DNA of 64,000 bases, taken from contig LNDU01000031.1 in NCBI GenBank assembly GCA_001464735.1, positions 86,737-150,736 of the forward strand, written 5' to 3'. The stretch comes from Nitrospira sp. Ga0074138. GTDB lineage: Bacteria; Nitrospirota; Nitrospiria; Nitrospirales; Nitrospiraceae. Below the pieces are notes generated by a model. It was not told the DNA's origin and did no database searches. It saw nothing but the letters and a program-made list of their open reading frames with translations. Shown here piece after piece: positions 52,832 through 62,762 of the stretch. A program made the position numbers and the translations under genes. Each line of letters opens with the position of its first letter. Within the stretch, counting starts at the first letter, position 1.

Positions 52832-53506
52832 ATGTGTGGACGCTTTACCCAAACTGCCACTCCTGAAGTGATTGCTGAACAGTTCGCCGTCGCAGATAGT
52901 CCGCTCTTTAAGCCCCGCTACAATATCGCGCCTTCTCAATCCGTTGCTGCTATTCGGATTGATCCTGACACCACCGCTCGGAAACTTGTCATGCTGCGCT
53001 GGGGGTTGATTCCTTCGTGGGCGAAAGACCCCAAGATCGGCTACCAGTGCATCAACGCCAAGGCGGAAACCGTGGCTGAGAAACCGTCGTTTCGGTCCGC
53101 TTTTAAAAAACGCCGCTGTTTAGTTGTGGCGACAGGGTTTTACGAATGGCGGGCTGATGGTCGGACCAAGCAGCCGATGTGGATAGGTCTGAAGAATAAG
53201 CGTCCGTTTGCCTTCGCAGGCCTGTGGGAGCACTGGACGCCGGCGGAGGGAGAACCTTTGGAAAGTTGTACGATTATCACCACGGAACCGAACGACCTCA
53301 TGCGATCGATTCACAACCGCATGCCGGTCATTCTCTCCCCGGCCTCTTACGATCAATGGCTTGACCCAACCAACCAACCAACAGAACCACTCAAAGTCCT
53401 ACTGCGACCGTATCCAAGTGATGAATTGGCAGCGTTTCCTGTGAGCACCTTGGTCAACAACCCGCGCAATGACGCTCCACAGGTCCTTGAGCCGGTCTCG
53501 GTCTAG
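52832..53506 (+). CDS. yedK: SRAP-domain protein (HMCES/YedK)
   Basis: The 224-residue protein begins MCGRFTQT, with C2 the conserved nucleophile that bonds to abasic DNA, and has N75 in INAKAET, E105 in GFYEWRADG and H161 in IHNRMP, all conserved SRAP positions. It covers and processes abasic sites on single-stranded DNA. AGGAG precedes the ATG. It is the first gene of a damage-response operon with umuD and umuC. Confidence 0.95.
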   Translation: MCGRFTQTATPEVIAEQFAVADSPLFKPRYNIAPSQSVAAIRIDPDTTARKLVMLRWGLIPSWAKDPKIGYQCINAKAETVAEKPSFRSAFKKRRCLVVATGFYEWRADGRTKQPMWIGLKNKRPFAFAGLWEHWTPAEGEPLESCTIITTEPNDLMRSIHNRMPVILSPASYDQWLDPTNQPTEPLKVLLRPYPSDELAAFPVSTLVNNPRNDAPQVLEPVSV

Positions 53507-53524
53507 GGAGTAGACTACCGGCCC

Positions 53525-53950
53525 ATGAATGTTGAAACGATTTACGCACCCGACTTATCTACCAGCTACAAGCTGCCAGTGTTTCTTGGCCGACTGCCGG
53601 CGGGGTTCCCTTCTCCTGCTGACGATTACATTGAGGGCAAGCTTGACCTGAACCGGCACCTCGTCAAGCATCCGGCTGCCACGTTCTTTGTGCGGGTGTC
53701 GGGTGACTCGATGCTTGAAGCAGGCATCCATACTGGAGACATTCTGGTGGTAGATCGATCTCTTGAAGCTGTAGACGGGAATGTTATTGTGGCCGCGCTC
53801 GATGGCGAGTTGACGGTCAAGCGACTGTCCACGCGAGGAAAGAATATACGACTACTTCCCGCCAATAAGCATTACCAGCCAATTGACATCACCGAACAAC
53901 AGTCATTCGAGATTTGGGGTGTTGTCACTAACGTCATTCACGCGCTGTAA
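53525..53950 (+). CDS. umuD: UmuD-type translesion polymerase regulator
   Basis: The 141-residue protein has the self-cleavage site A26-G27 in [12 protein letters not shown], the catalytic S62 in GDSM and K99 in ELTVKRL. On DNA damage, RecA filaments trigger cleavage to the active form, which pairs with UmuC. It lies 18 bases after the SRAP gene and 4 bases before umuC. Confidence 0.93.
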   Translation: MNVETIYAPDLSTSYKLPVFLGRLPAGFPSPADDYIEGKLDLNRHLVKHPAATFFVRVSGDSMLEAGIHTGDILVVDRSLEAVDGNVIVAALDGELTVKRLSTRGKNIRLLPANKHYQPIDITEQQSFEIWGVVTNVIHAL

Positions 53951-53954
53951 GACT

Positions 53955-55226
53955 ATGTCGTCACTAATCGCATTACTCGATTGTAATAATTTTTATGCCT
54001 CCTGCGAACGAGTGATGGACCCCAAGTTACATGGCAAGCCGGTTGTTGTCCTCTCAAATAATGATGGGTGCGTGGTGGCTCGTTCGAATGAAGCTAAGGC
54101 ACTGGGCATTGGGATGGGTGTCCCAGAGTTTCAGATCCGGTCGCTTCTCCGAGCCCATGACGTCCAGGTTCTCTCCAGCAACTACGCCCTCTATGGCGAT
54201 ATGTCGCAGCGAGTTATGGAGACGCTCGAACAGTTCTGCCCTGATCTGGAGGTCTACTCAATCGATGAAGCTTTCTTGAGTCTGTCCGGGTTCACGTCGA
54301 GGAATCTTAGTGAGTATGCGCATAGGATTCGAGCGACCGTGAAACGCTGGACTGGCATTCCTGTTTCAGTAGGCATTGCAGAGACAAAGACTTTGGCTAA
54401 GATTGCCAACCGTGTCGCCAAGCGAACACCGGACACAGACGGAGTCTTTGATCTATTTACCTGTTCAGACCGTGAGGCACTCTTGAACAGAATTCCCGTA
54501 AATGATGTGTGGGGTATTGGCCCGAATTATGCGCGATTCCTCCAACAACATGGCATCCTGACAGCCTTGCAGCTCCGCCACGCCAATGACCAATTCATCC
54601 GAAAACATATGGGAGTCGTGGGCCTTCGGCTGGTGATGGAGTTACGCGGGGTGTCCTGCTTAGCACTCGATCAATGCCCAGCCCCGAAGCAAGGCATCAC
54701 CTGCTCACGGGCGTTCGGGAAACCCGTGACCACGCTGACGGAGATGGAAGAAGCTGTCTCAAGCTATGCTGCCAGGGCTGCAGAGAAGCTACGGGCTGAA
54801 AAGCTGGCTGTGACCACCGTTACAGTTTTTCTAAAGACCAACGAGTTTAAGGACACGCCTCAATATAGCAATACTTTGACCTTTACGCTCCCTGTCGCCA
54901 CGGATACCACCACGGAATTGATTCGAGCCGCGTTGCGGGGGATACAGAGAATCTATCGAGAAGGGTATCTCTACAAGAAGGCGGGAGTGATGTTTACGGG
55001 ACTCGTGTCGGCAAACCAGATCCAAGGGGATCTCTTCGATAGCCAGGATCGTGCACGATCCAAACGGCTCATGGTGGCTCTAGATGCAATCAATGATCGA
55101 TTTGGTGCTGACACGCTGCGCTATGCCTCAAGCGGGTTGGTAAAGTCGTGGCGTACACGGTTTCACCGACGTTCACCGGCCTACACGACGGATTGGAAAG
55201 ACTTGCCGATTGTATTTACGTCTTGA
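53955..55226 (+). CDS. umuC: UmuC, Y-family DNA polymerase
   Basis: The 423-residue protein has [17 protein letters not shown] (7-23), [23 protein letters not shown] near residue 100 and [17 protein letters not shown], the hallmarks of UmuC/DinB polymerases. It copies over damaged bases with UmuD'. The full-length C-terminal domain is present. The ATG follows the umuD stop by 4 bases. Confidence 0.95.
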   Translation: MSSLIALLDCNNFYASCERVMDPKLHGKPVVVLSNNDGCVVARSNEAKALGIGMGVPEFQIRSLLRAHDVQVLSSNYALYGDMSQRVMETLEQFCPDLEVYSIDEAFLSLSGFTSRNLSEYAHRIRATVKRWTGIPVSVGIAETKTLAKIANRVAKRTPDTDGVFDLFTCSDREALLNRIPVNDVWGIGPNYARFLQQHGILTALQLRHANDQFIRKHMGVVGLRLVMELRGVSCLALDQCPAPKQGITCSRAFGKPVTTLTEMEEAVSSYAARAAEKLRAEKLAVTTVTVFLKTNEFKDTPQYSNTLTFTLPVATDTTTELIRAALRGIQRIYREGYLYKKAGVMFTGLVSANQIQGDLFDSQDRARSKRLMVALDAINDRFGADTLRYASSGLVKSWRTRFHRRSPAYTTDWKDLPIVFTS

Positions 55227-55568
55227 GTCCGAGCTTAGCGTATCCTTTTTGCTACAACTCGTATCCATTCTAATACAAATTTTCCATCCACTATCAGTTC
55301 TTCATTCTTACTGTCCGAGGAGGTAAAACTCATTACCTCACCGATCACGCAAGCCATTAACGTTTCAGCACATTTTCACTTGCCTGGTTTACTGAGGCTT
55401 CACAACAGCGAGAACTAATTCTGTTGACGGAAGCGCGGTCGGAAGTAAATTTCTTTACAGAGGTTTGGATCGACGTATCACCCCCAGCTGGACTCCTAGG
55501 CTTGTGTCCACTTAATCAGATAGCGTACGATTATTCTATCGTATGGAGACCGAGCGACTTTAAAGGAA
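55227..55568. other. AT-rich intergenic region
   Basis: Between umuC and the broken antitoxin no reading frame looks real. A 20-base dyad, GAGGTAA-AACTCA-TTACCTC (55320-55339), is present. Its role is unknown. Confidence 0.4.
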
Positions 55569-55821
55569 ATGAGCGACACACAACGCCGTGCGACCAACGC
55601 AACGAGTCGAACTCGTCGTGGACCTGCTGAACAGGCTGCGGTGCAGATCCTGCGTGATGCGATCGAGGTATTTGGGACGGAATCGAAAGCACACGCCTGG
55701 CTGATACGCCCGAACCGAGCCTGTCAGAACAAGACCCCCCCTCTCATTGCTTGAAACCAAAACGGGAACCGCTCGCGTGAAACAGATCCTTGGCCGGATT
55801 GTACACGGGGTCTATAGCTGA
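55569..55821 (+). pseudogene. Frameshifted MbcA/ParS/Xre-type antitoxin
   Basis: The first frame reads LRDAIEVFGTESKAHAWLIRPN, matching the toxin-binding domain (DUF2384), then ends at a stop. In the next frame, from 55735, LSLLETKTGTARVKQILGRIVHG completes the domain. The frames join if one C is removed from the seven-C run (55735-55741). A sequencing error, phase variation or a true mutation could explain it. No toxin gene (RES or similar) is adjacent. Confidence 0.6.
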
Positions 55822-55901
55822 CAAGGGCCGCCTCTGTGTATGGCCACACTCACGTACGCGGTGGTCGCCGTCTCAGCCCAGATGTGATTGAATAGGTCGC
55901 T

Positions 55902-56313
55902 ATGCTTCACTTCCTTCCTGTATTCCTCATGGTCGGTTTGGCATTGACACTGGTCGCGATCCTTGTGGAGCGAGGATTCTGGCAATCAACGTGGGTTGAG
56001 AGCACAATCCAGAGCGGACGAGACCTGCTTCTTCTCCATGGGATGGATGTTCAGCCTGATCCTTTCCACTCCGTCAATTGGCGGGTCAGCCCACGGGATG
56101 GGTTATCTTTATATGGCCGGTACCGGTAGTCTGTTGGTGCTCACAGCACTTCTACGACGATCCTCGTGGCAACCATGGACCATTGCAGTCTGGTCAGTAG
56201 GGCTCGGTCTCGTCGCGATCAACTTTCCAGCCCTTTGGTGGGAGCACTACCCCGAACACATGCGCCCGGTGTTCAGTCACGAGGAAAATCCCAGGACAGC
56301 GAGAAACATATAG
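55902..56313 (+). pseudogene. Frameshifted small membrane protein
   Basis: The first frame starts with a transmembrane helix (LPVFLMVGLALTLVAILVE) and stops early. A second frame, overlapping it, continues with AGTGSLLVLTALLRRSSWQP and LVAINFPALWWEHYPEHMRP. The two pieces look like one 3-helix protein broken between about 55980 and 56080. Confidence 0.45.
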
Positions 56314-56389
56314 AGAACGAGCCATCGGAGGTTATTCATTGATATGGATCTCACTGGCGCCGGCGAACCATCGACGTTCGTAGGTGGTC

Positions 56390-58210
56390 TTACACATAGG
56401 CGTTAGCGGCATACTGTTGGACCATGCGGTGGGTGTTGAAGAATGATGCGTTGAAGGCGATCGTATGCCGCATCACGTCGATCCAACGGTCCCGCGATTG
56501 GTAGTACATCGGCACAATCGTCCAACGCAGCTTCTGATACAACTCGCGCGCTTCCTCCTGCTGATCGGTTTCTTGGCTCATCGTCCGTGAGCCGATTGAC
56601 CAGCCTGTGACGCCTTCGATGTGGCCTTCCAGCCACCAGCCGTCCAGGACGCTAAGACTCGGCACGCCGTTGTGCGCCGCCTTCATCCCGGACGTTCCCG
56701 ACGCTTCGAGCGGCCGCTGGGGCGTGTTGAGCCACAGATCCACGCCGGCCGTCATGAGCCGGGCGAGGGTCACGTCGTAGTTGTCGAGGTAGAGAATCGT
56801 CACATCCCGGTCAAGCTGCTTGGCCGCTTGCAGGATCCGCCGGATCATGTCTTTGCCAGGCCCATCCTTGGGATGGGCTTTGCCGGCGAAAATGATCTGC
56901 AGCGCTCCTGCCTTCTTGACCACGTCGATCAATTCACGAGGCTCCGACACAATCAAGTCAGCCCGCTTGTACAAGGTCGCGCGCCGGGCGAAGCCGATTG
57001 TGAAGGCATCCAGACTCAAGCGCTGTTGCGTGCGCTGCCTCACCTCTTCGAGCAACTTGGCCTTGGCTTTGCTATGTGCATCCCAGATCTCCTGATTTGG
57101 GACACTGATCGTGTATCGAAGAGAGAACGGATCGGTTCGCCAACCCGGAACGGACCGATCGTAAAGATCCTGAAAACTCTCGCAGGTCCACGTGGCGGAA
57201 TGAATCCCGTTCGTAATGGAGTCAATGGTATGACCGGGAAACATCTCCTGAGAGACTTCGCCACGCCGTTGATATAAGTACTCATGTTGAAGCCAAGGAG
57301 CGTCATGTTCAGGCGGTCCTGCCCTCCTAGCATCTGGAGCACTTCCAGTGGGAGCAGGTCTCCCATGACCTGACGAACATGGTCGTACGCGAATTGATCG
57401 TGCCCGGCAGGAACCGGCGTATGGGTGGTAAAGACACAACGCCGTCGCACCGCCGGGAAGTTCCACTCCGTGGAGCCGGCCGGAGTCGACTCGTGGAGGA
57501 GCTGGAGCGTCAAGAAGGCGGCGTGACCTTCATTCATATGGAACCGCTCCACCGCGGTATACCCGAGGGCCTGGAGCATTTGGACGCCGCCAATGCCCAG
57601 GATGATTTCTTGCGCGAGCCGGTAGCCGTCATCCCCTCCGTAGAGCCACAGGCTTAGCTCTCGATCTTGCCGGGCATTGTTCGGGTGATTGGCATCCAAC
57701 AACAGCACAGGCACCCGGCCACCAGTGACACCGACGAGATCATATTGCCACGCCTGGACGATTACGGGTCCGTGCTTCGATAGTCACAGCCACCATGGCG
57801 GGGAGGAGATGCAGTCGTCCTCTCGGCTCCCACGACGCCGGCTGCTCGTGCTGGTTACCCCACTCGTCCAGCTTCTGCTCAAAATAACCGTTCCAGTATA
57901 GGAGGCTGACTCCGACGGCCGGAATTTTGAGATCGGCAAACGATCGGAGCGTATCTCCAGCCAGGACTCCCAACCCTCCGCTGTAGGTAGGCAGGGCAGG
58001 ATCAAGCGCCACTTCCATCGTAAAGTACGCCACGCGCCGTGTGGCAGGGCCGACCGTGCCTGCCGACTCGATCGGTCTCAGGTATCTCTCTGAATTGGTC
58101 AGGAAAGTGCGTCGGCACAGGTCGGAACAGAAATAGAACATCCGGTCTCCATAGGTTGCAGACAAGACCTGCTCTTGGAGGACGTTCATGCCACAAACTG
58201 GATCTTTCAT
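56390..58210 (-). pseudogene. glgP: YHS-alpha-glucan phosphorylase, broken twice
   Basis: The start at 58210 (GGAAAACC upstream) gives a YHS domain (MKDPVCGMNV...FYFCSDLCRRTF), then alpha-glucan phosphorylase sequence (YFTMEVALDPALPTYSGGLG). The frame fails near 57765, where one extra C in GGACCCG shifts it (expected ARTVIVQAWQYDLVG). It recovers (LGIGGVQMLQALGYTAVERF, NEGHAAFL) and fails again near 57256, where NGVAK should run into RRGEVSQEMFPG; doubling the 13 bases at 57256-57268 would restore the frame. The rest is intact (TNGIHSATW, ASGTSGMKAAHNG, the glucan/PLP end). The intact enzyme would release glucose 1-phosphate from glycogen. Confidence 0.8.
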
Positions 58211-58659
58211 ACGGTTTTCCCTATCTTGCGGTGCCACCACGCCAGCAGAGTACAAATTAGCGGCGGTAGCACCAGCATCTGCGCCAGCGGAGCCACCCCA
58301 ATATTCAACCCCGGCACAAGAGGCATGTGCGGGCTGTAGGCCCACCACTGTGCGCCATAGATCGCAATCCACTCGACCGCGACACTGATGACCGCTCCCG
58401 ACAGTAGCAGCACGGTATACCCTCGCGCTCCCGGCCGGAGATACCAGTCAGGCTGTCCGATCGCTAGCCGGCTGATCTGGAAGATCAGGAGCACCACCAG
58501 ACCGTCTGCGACACTCGCCGCCGCACACATCCACCACTCAACCTCAGCCCTGTCAGGCAGGACATACAGACGGGACTGGGCCCGTTCCCACGGATAATTG
58601 ACCACCACGGCAAGACCGAAGAGAACGGCGAGCCGTTGATGGAGTAAGTGGCTCCACAT
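58207..58659 (-). CDS. Membrane protein, four helices
   Basis: The 150-residue protein has hydrophobic segments near 10-24, 53-70, 87-108 and 125-145 with FQISRLAIGQPDW and YTVLLLSGAVISVAVEW. The gene overlaps the phosphorylase start by ATGA, so it was once in one operon with it. GGAG lies 9 bases upstream. No family is recognised. Confidence 0.6.
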   Translation of the reverse strand: MWSHLLHQRLAVLFGLAVVVNYPWERAQSRLYVLPDRAEVEWWMCAAASVADGLVVLLIFQISRLAIGQPDWYLRPGARGYTVLLLSGAVISVAVEWIAIYGAQWWAYSPHMPLVPGLNIGVAPLAQMLVLPPLICTLLAWWHRKIGKTV

Positions 58660-58708
58660 CACTCGGACTCCGAGGAACTCGTGCCTCCGGTGAAGTACGT
58701 GCCCAGAT

Positions 58709-59370
58709 TCATGATGTCCGGTTTCCTCTCTCAATACCGCCCTCTCCTCCCTCCGGTTTGACGGCGCGAATGAGGACGAGCGTCCCGAACGCTGTCGTGT
58801 AGCGGCCCGTTTCCTCCACGTGAGTAAATCCCGCCTCGCGAATCAGCCCTGGCACCATTCCTTTCACGTGCTCGTAGGCTTCTTCCAACTCAGAAAGGTA
58901 TGGGGCCGGCCGTAGTCGGCGATGTGAAGCTCTCCACCTAGTTTCAACACGCGGAAGGTTTCACGCAGCGCGCGGCGCTTATTGTCCAGGGTCAGATGGT
59001 GCAAGAGCAGACTGGCGACGACACGGTCAAAAGAGCGATCTGGATACGGCAGCTGATAAGCCATTCCCTCGTCGAAAGAGATTTCGACGCCCGCTGCAGC
59101 GGCTTTTTCCCGAGCGCGCGTCAACACCACCGGATCGCCATCGAGCGCCACAACCGTAGATTGAGGCTGACGCTGCTTGAGCAGAATCGTGAGCGTGGCG
59201 GTCCCACAGCCAAGATCCAGCACACGGTGACCCGGTTGCATCCCCACCTGTTGGACCAAACAAGGCTTAAACAGGTCCTCTCGCATGGTCCAGCGGATGA
59301 CGGGATCGTACAGGCGAGTCAGCCAACCGAACCTCAGCGCAGGGATGTACTGGTGATGCGTCTCGTCCAT
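58709..59370 (-). pseudogene. Frameshifted class I SAM methyltransferase
   Basis: The first frame has the methyltransferase core: VLDLGCGTATLTILLKQRQP (motif I), VVALDGDPVVL, SFDRVVASLLLHHL and LGGELHIADYGRP, then stops. The next frame holds a normal family ending (LSELEEAYEHVKGMVPGLIREAGF...). The two join if one C is added to the four-C run near 58910. Without the C-terminal part, activity is doubtful. The substrate is unknown. Confidence 0.6.
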
Positions 59371-59416
59371 CGTCAGCTCCTCCTCACCGAGTGGAAGTTA
59401 TCGGCGACAAGAATCG

Positions 59417-59632
59417 TCACTCTTTTCCCTTCGGCGATGCAAGCATCTCTCGCTCCGCGTCGACCCAATCTTCCACATCACACCCTGGCCTGCAGCCTCG
59501 CTCGAGATAGAGCTCATAGGCCCGCTTCGCAATCCGCTCACGAAGGTCATTGGACATGAGCTGTTCTGGGATAGTAGCCTGTGTGGTATCAGACTTATCG
59601 TTATGCGGTTTCTTCACATGCTGCGGCTTCAT
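59417..59632 (-). CDS. DUF2934 protein
   Basis: The 71-residue protein has the DUF2934 signature RIAKRAYELYLERGCRPGCDVEDWVDAERE. AAAGGAGG precedes the ATG. The function is unknown; the family is common in Nitrospirota and some Proteobacteria. Confidence 0.85.
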   Translation of the reverse strand: MKPQHVKKPHNDKSDTTQATIPEQLMSNDLRERIAKRAYELYLERGCRPGCDVEDWVDAEREMLASPKGKE

Positions 59633-59908
59633 GTTGCCTCCTTTTCCTGCGTTACGGCTGAAATCCTTGCCGGGTCCTGAGAGCTGCTAAAAATATGCGA
59701 TAGGACTCCATTACCCTCGCACTTCCACACCCGTCTTCCGACGCGGGGGTTCGTCGCAAGACAGGAAATGCCTTCAGTGCTGACTTGTGTGGTACCGACC
59801 CCACGACAGTCCACATCGGTGCAGGCCGTGCTTCCTTCAGTGTCGGGCCTCGATCCCCAATGCTTGCGATGTGGTCTTATCACGTATCTCTTCCTATAGG
59901 ATCGGTGG

Positions 59909-62647
59909 TCATGGCTCGGCCTTTCGTAACCGCCCGACCTGGCGCACCACCTTCACCATCTCCAAGACAACCAGCGGAATAGCGCCCACGGCGAGCAGCA
60001 GCACACAATCGGCGAGCGACAGGAACGACGTCTTCAGGAAGAGCCCCAGCGTTGCGTTGTGATGACTCCATACTTGAAGCCCGAAAGAAACCAACACCAC
60101 GAAGGCGAGGTTGATGTTCGAGAGGAGGGAGATGCGCCAGACGGGCTTGGTTGCACTCCTGCCGCCGAAGGCTCGCAGGAGTTCGGCGAAGACCAGAGTC
60201 GCAAAGGCCTCGGTGCGGGCCATTTCTTCGGTTCCCGTCTTCAAGCCGTAGAGGTACACCGCGAACGAAACGCCGGCCGTCAGGCAGCCGGTGAGGAACA
60301 TCGTGACGAGGAAGCTGCGATCGGTGATGCGTTCAGACGGACGACGAGGGCGGCGCGTCATCACGTCGGGGTCGATGGGATCGGTGGCAAGGCAGAGTGC
60401 AGGCAGGCCGTCGGTGACGAGATTGATCCAGAGCAGGTGAATCGGCAGGAGTGGGGTCGGGAGCCCTATGACCACACAGATAGTCATCAGCAGGAGTTCA
60501 CCAGTGTTGCCGGCGAGCAGGTATTGGAGCGTCTTGCGGATGTTGTCGTAGATGCTGCGGCCTTCTTCGACGGCGGCGACGATCGAGGCGAAGTTGTCGT
60601 CGGTGATGATCATATCCGAGGCCTGCTTGGTGACTTCCGTGCCTGATTTCCCCATGGCGATGCCGATGTCGGCGCCTTTGATGGCAGGGGCGTCGTTGAC
60701 GCCGTCGCCGGTCATCGCCACCACTGCATCGTTCGCCTTCCACGCGCGGATGATGCGTAGTTTGTGCTCGGCAGTCACCCGCGCGTACACGGTGACTTTG
60801 GGCGCGCGTTGCCGGAGGTCGTCATCGGAGAGCTTGTCCAACTCCGACCCAGCGAGGGCGTCGGCGTCACCCGACGCGATGCCGAGTTCACGCGCAATGG
60901 CCATCGCAGTACGCGGATGATCGCCGGTAATCATCACCACGCGAATGCCCGCAGCGCGGGATTTTGCGACGGCTTCTTTGGCCTCTTGACGCGGCGGGTC
61001 ATACATCCCGGACAGACCGACGAACACGAGGTCGCTTTCCACAGCCGACGCGGTGAGGTCGAAGGCCGATGCGCTGTCCAAGTCACGATAGGCTGAGCCG
61101 AGCACGCGTAAGGCTTGCTGCGCCATCGCGTCGTTGTGCGCCACGATGTTCCGGCGGTCTTGCTCGGTCAGGGGTCGGACCCCTGTGTCGGTGTAGAGGT
61201 GAGTGCAGCGTGCCAACAACACGTCGGGTGCCCCGTTGATGAAGGCACGGAACTTCCCGTCCGGCATTTTGCGAATGACTGTGCTGCGTTTCCGGTCGGA
61301 ATCGAAGGGAATTTCATGCTGCTTCGGGAGGTCGTTCTCGATGTGCTTCCGGTCACCCCCGGCTTTGGCACCAGCCGCCAATAATGCGCCTTCGGTGGGA
61401 TCGCCGATGACGTTCCAGGTTCCCTCTTCCTGAACAAGATGGGCGTGGTTGCAGCCGAGGAGGACGGTCGCCAGTTCGAGTAACGGCGCGGCATGCCTCG
61501 CGTCCGTTTTCTCGCCCTCGACGTACACATCACCATCCGGCCCATAGCCTTCACCGGAGATGTCGTAACGTTGGCCCGCGACGTAGAGCGCGCGTACGGT
61601 CATTTGACCGACCGTCAAGGTGCCGGTCTTGTCCGTACAGATGACTGTCGTCGAACCGAGCGTCTCAACTGCAGGCAGCTTGCGCATGAGCGCGCGGCGG
61701 CGTGACATGCGCAACACCCCGAGCGCTAGAGCCACCGTCACGACAGCAGGCAGCCCTTCCGGCACGGCAGCCACCGCGAGGCTGACTGAAGTCATAAATA
61801 ACTCGAAGGGTGGGATCTCACGCAGCAGCCCCAGCCCAAACAGCAGTGCGACGATACCCAACGTCGCCCACACGAGGAGATGTCCGAACGAGTCGAGCTT
61901 TTTCTGTAGAGGTGTGCCCCCTTCCGACCCCGCCTCTTCGATGAGACCGGCGATGCGCCCGAGTTCCGTGTTCATGGCTGTGGCCACCACGACGGCCTGG
62001 CCGGTGCCTGCCGCGACGCTGGTACCCATGAAGATCATGTTTGTACGGTCGCCCAGCGGGACATCGCGCTGCTCCAACGTGCCGACCTGTTTCATGACCG
62101 CCTGCGATTCACCGGTCAGCGCGGCCTCGACACATTTGAGGGAGGCTGCCTCCAACAGCCGTGCGTCGGCTGCGATCAGGTCGCCGGCCTCCAGTGTGAG
62201 GATGTCGCCCGCGACAACGCCCGAGGCGGGAATGGAGGTGACCTGTCCTCCCCGCCGCACCGTGGCGTGAGGCGAGGTCATCTTCTTAAGCGCCGCAATG
62301 GACTTCTCGGCCTGGAATTCCTGGTAGAAACCGATGACGGCGTTCAGAACAACAATGGCGAGGATGGCGATGGCGTCCATCCGTTCGCCGAGCAGACCGG
62401 AGATGACAGCCGCGGCGATGAGGACCCAGATGATCAGACTTTTGAACTGGGCCAAGAACATGTGAAGCGGGCTGATAGGTTCCCCTTCTTTCAACTCGTT
62501 GGGACCGTTCACGGCCAGTCGTCGCGTAGCTTCCGATATAGACAGTCCGGTCGCTGCGGACCCGAGTTGCGCCAGCACATCCTCCGTAGATAGGCTGTGC
62601 CAGGCTTTTCCGTTCGGTTGTGCAGCGATGGCAGGTGCTGTGGTCAT
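59909..62647 (-). CDS. Type II P-type cation-transporting ATPase
   Basis: The 912-residue protein has an N-terminal cation ATPase domain, the ALTGES motif of the actuator domain, PEGLPAVV in the transmembrane ion site, the phosphorylation motif DKTGTLT near residue 340, NGAPDVLLARC in the nucleotide domain, MITGDHPRTA and GDGVNDAPAI. This order fits the calcium/sodium/potassium (type IIA-like) pumps. About eight to ten transmembrane helices are present. The ion cannot be read with certainty, although Ca2+ is typical. The ribosome binding site is weak. Confidence 0.9.
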   Translation of the reverse strand: MTTAPAIAAQPNGKAWHSLSTEDVLAQLGSAATGLSISEATRRLAVNGPNELKEGEPISPLHMFLAQFKSLIIWVLIAAAVISGLLGERMDAIAILAIVVLNAVIGFYQEFQAEKSIAALKKMTSPHATVRRGGQVTSIPASGVVAGDILTLEAGDLIAADARLLEAASLKCVEAALTGESQAVMKQVGTLEQRDVPLGDRTNMIFMGTSVAAGTGQAVVVATAMNTELGRIAGLIEEAGSEGGTPLQKKLDSFGHLLVWATLGIVALLFGLGLLREIPPFELFMTSVSLAVAAVPEGLPAVVTVALALGVLRMSRRRALMRKLPAVETLGSTTVICTDKTGTLTVGQMTVRALYVAGQRYDISGEGYGPDGDVYVEGEKTDARHAAPLLELATVLLGCNHAHLVQEEGTWNVIGDPTEGALLAAGAKAGGDRKHIENDLPKQHEIPFDSDRKRSTVIRKMPDGKFRAFINGAPDVLLARCTHLYTDTGVRPLTEQDRRNIVAHNDAMAQQALRVLGSAYRDLDSASAFDLTASAVESDLVFVGLSGMYDPPRQEAKEAVAKSRAAGIRVVMITGDHPRTAMAIARELGIASGDADALAGSELDKLSDDDLRQRAPKVTVYARVTAEHKLRIIRAWKANDAVVAMTGDGVNDAPAIKGADIGIAMGKSGTEVTKQASDMIITDDNFASIVAAVEEGRSIYDNIRKTLQYLLAGNTGELLLMTICVVIGLPTPLLPIHLLWINLVTDGLPALCLATDPIDPDVMTRRPRRPSERITDRSFLVTMFLTGCLTAGVSFAVYLYGLKTGTEEMARTEAFATLVFAELLRAFGGRSATKPVWRISLLSNINLAFVVLVSFGLQVWSHHNATLGLFLKTSFLSLADCVLLLAVGAIPLVVLEMVKVVRQVGRLRKAEP

Positions 62648-62762
62648 ACGGGGATTCTTTCGAAACCAGTCATGGCGTGCAGATCCCCTTCCGCTCTTGT
62701 ATGGCGAAGTACACGTCTGGGACGATGATCAGCACGACTTGAAGCATTCGGTTTGCTCATTC

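Noticed and set aside
59629..59883. 84-codon minus-strand frame overlapping the DUF2934 gene by ATGA
   Set aside because: It lacks a ribosome binding site and its residues do not look like a folded protein; the ATGA overlap may be chance.
62648..62762. Short gap between the ATPase and RND genes
   Set aside because: Examined for a small metal-binding gene or promoter; nothing convincing was seen.
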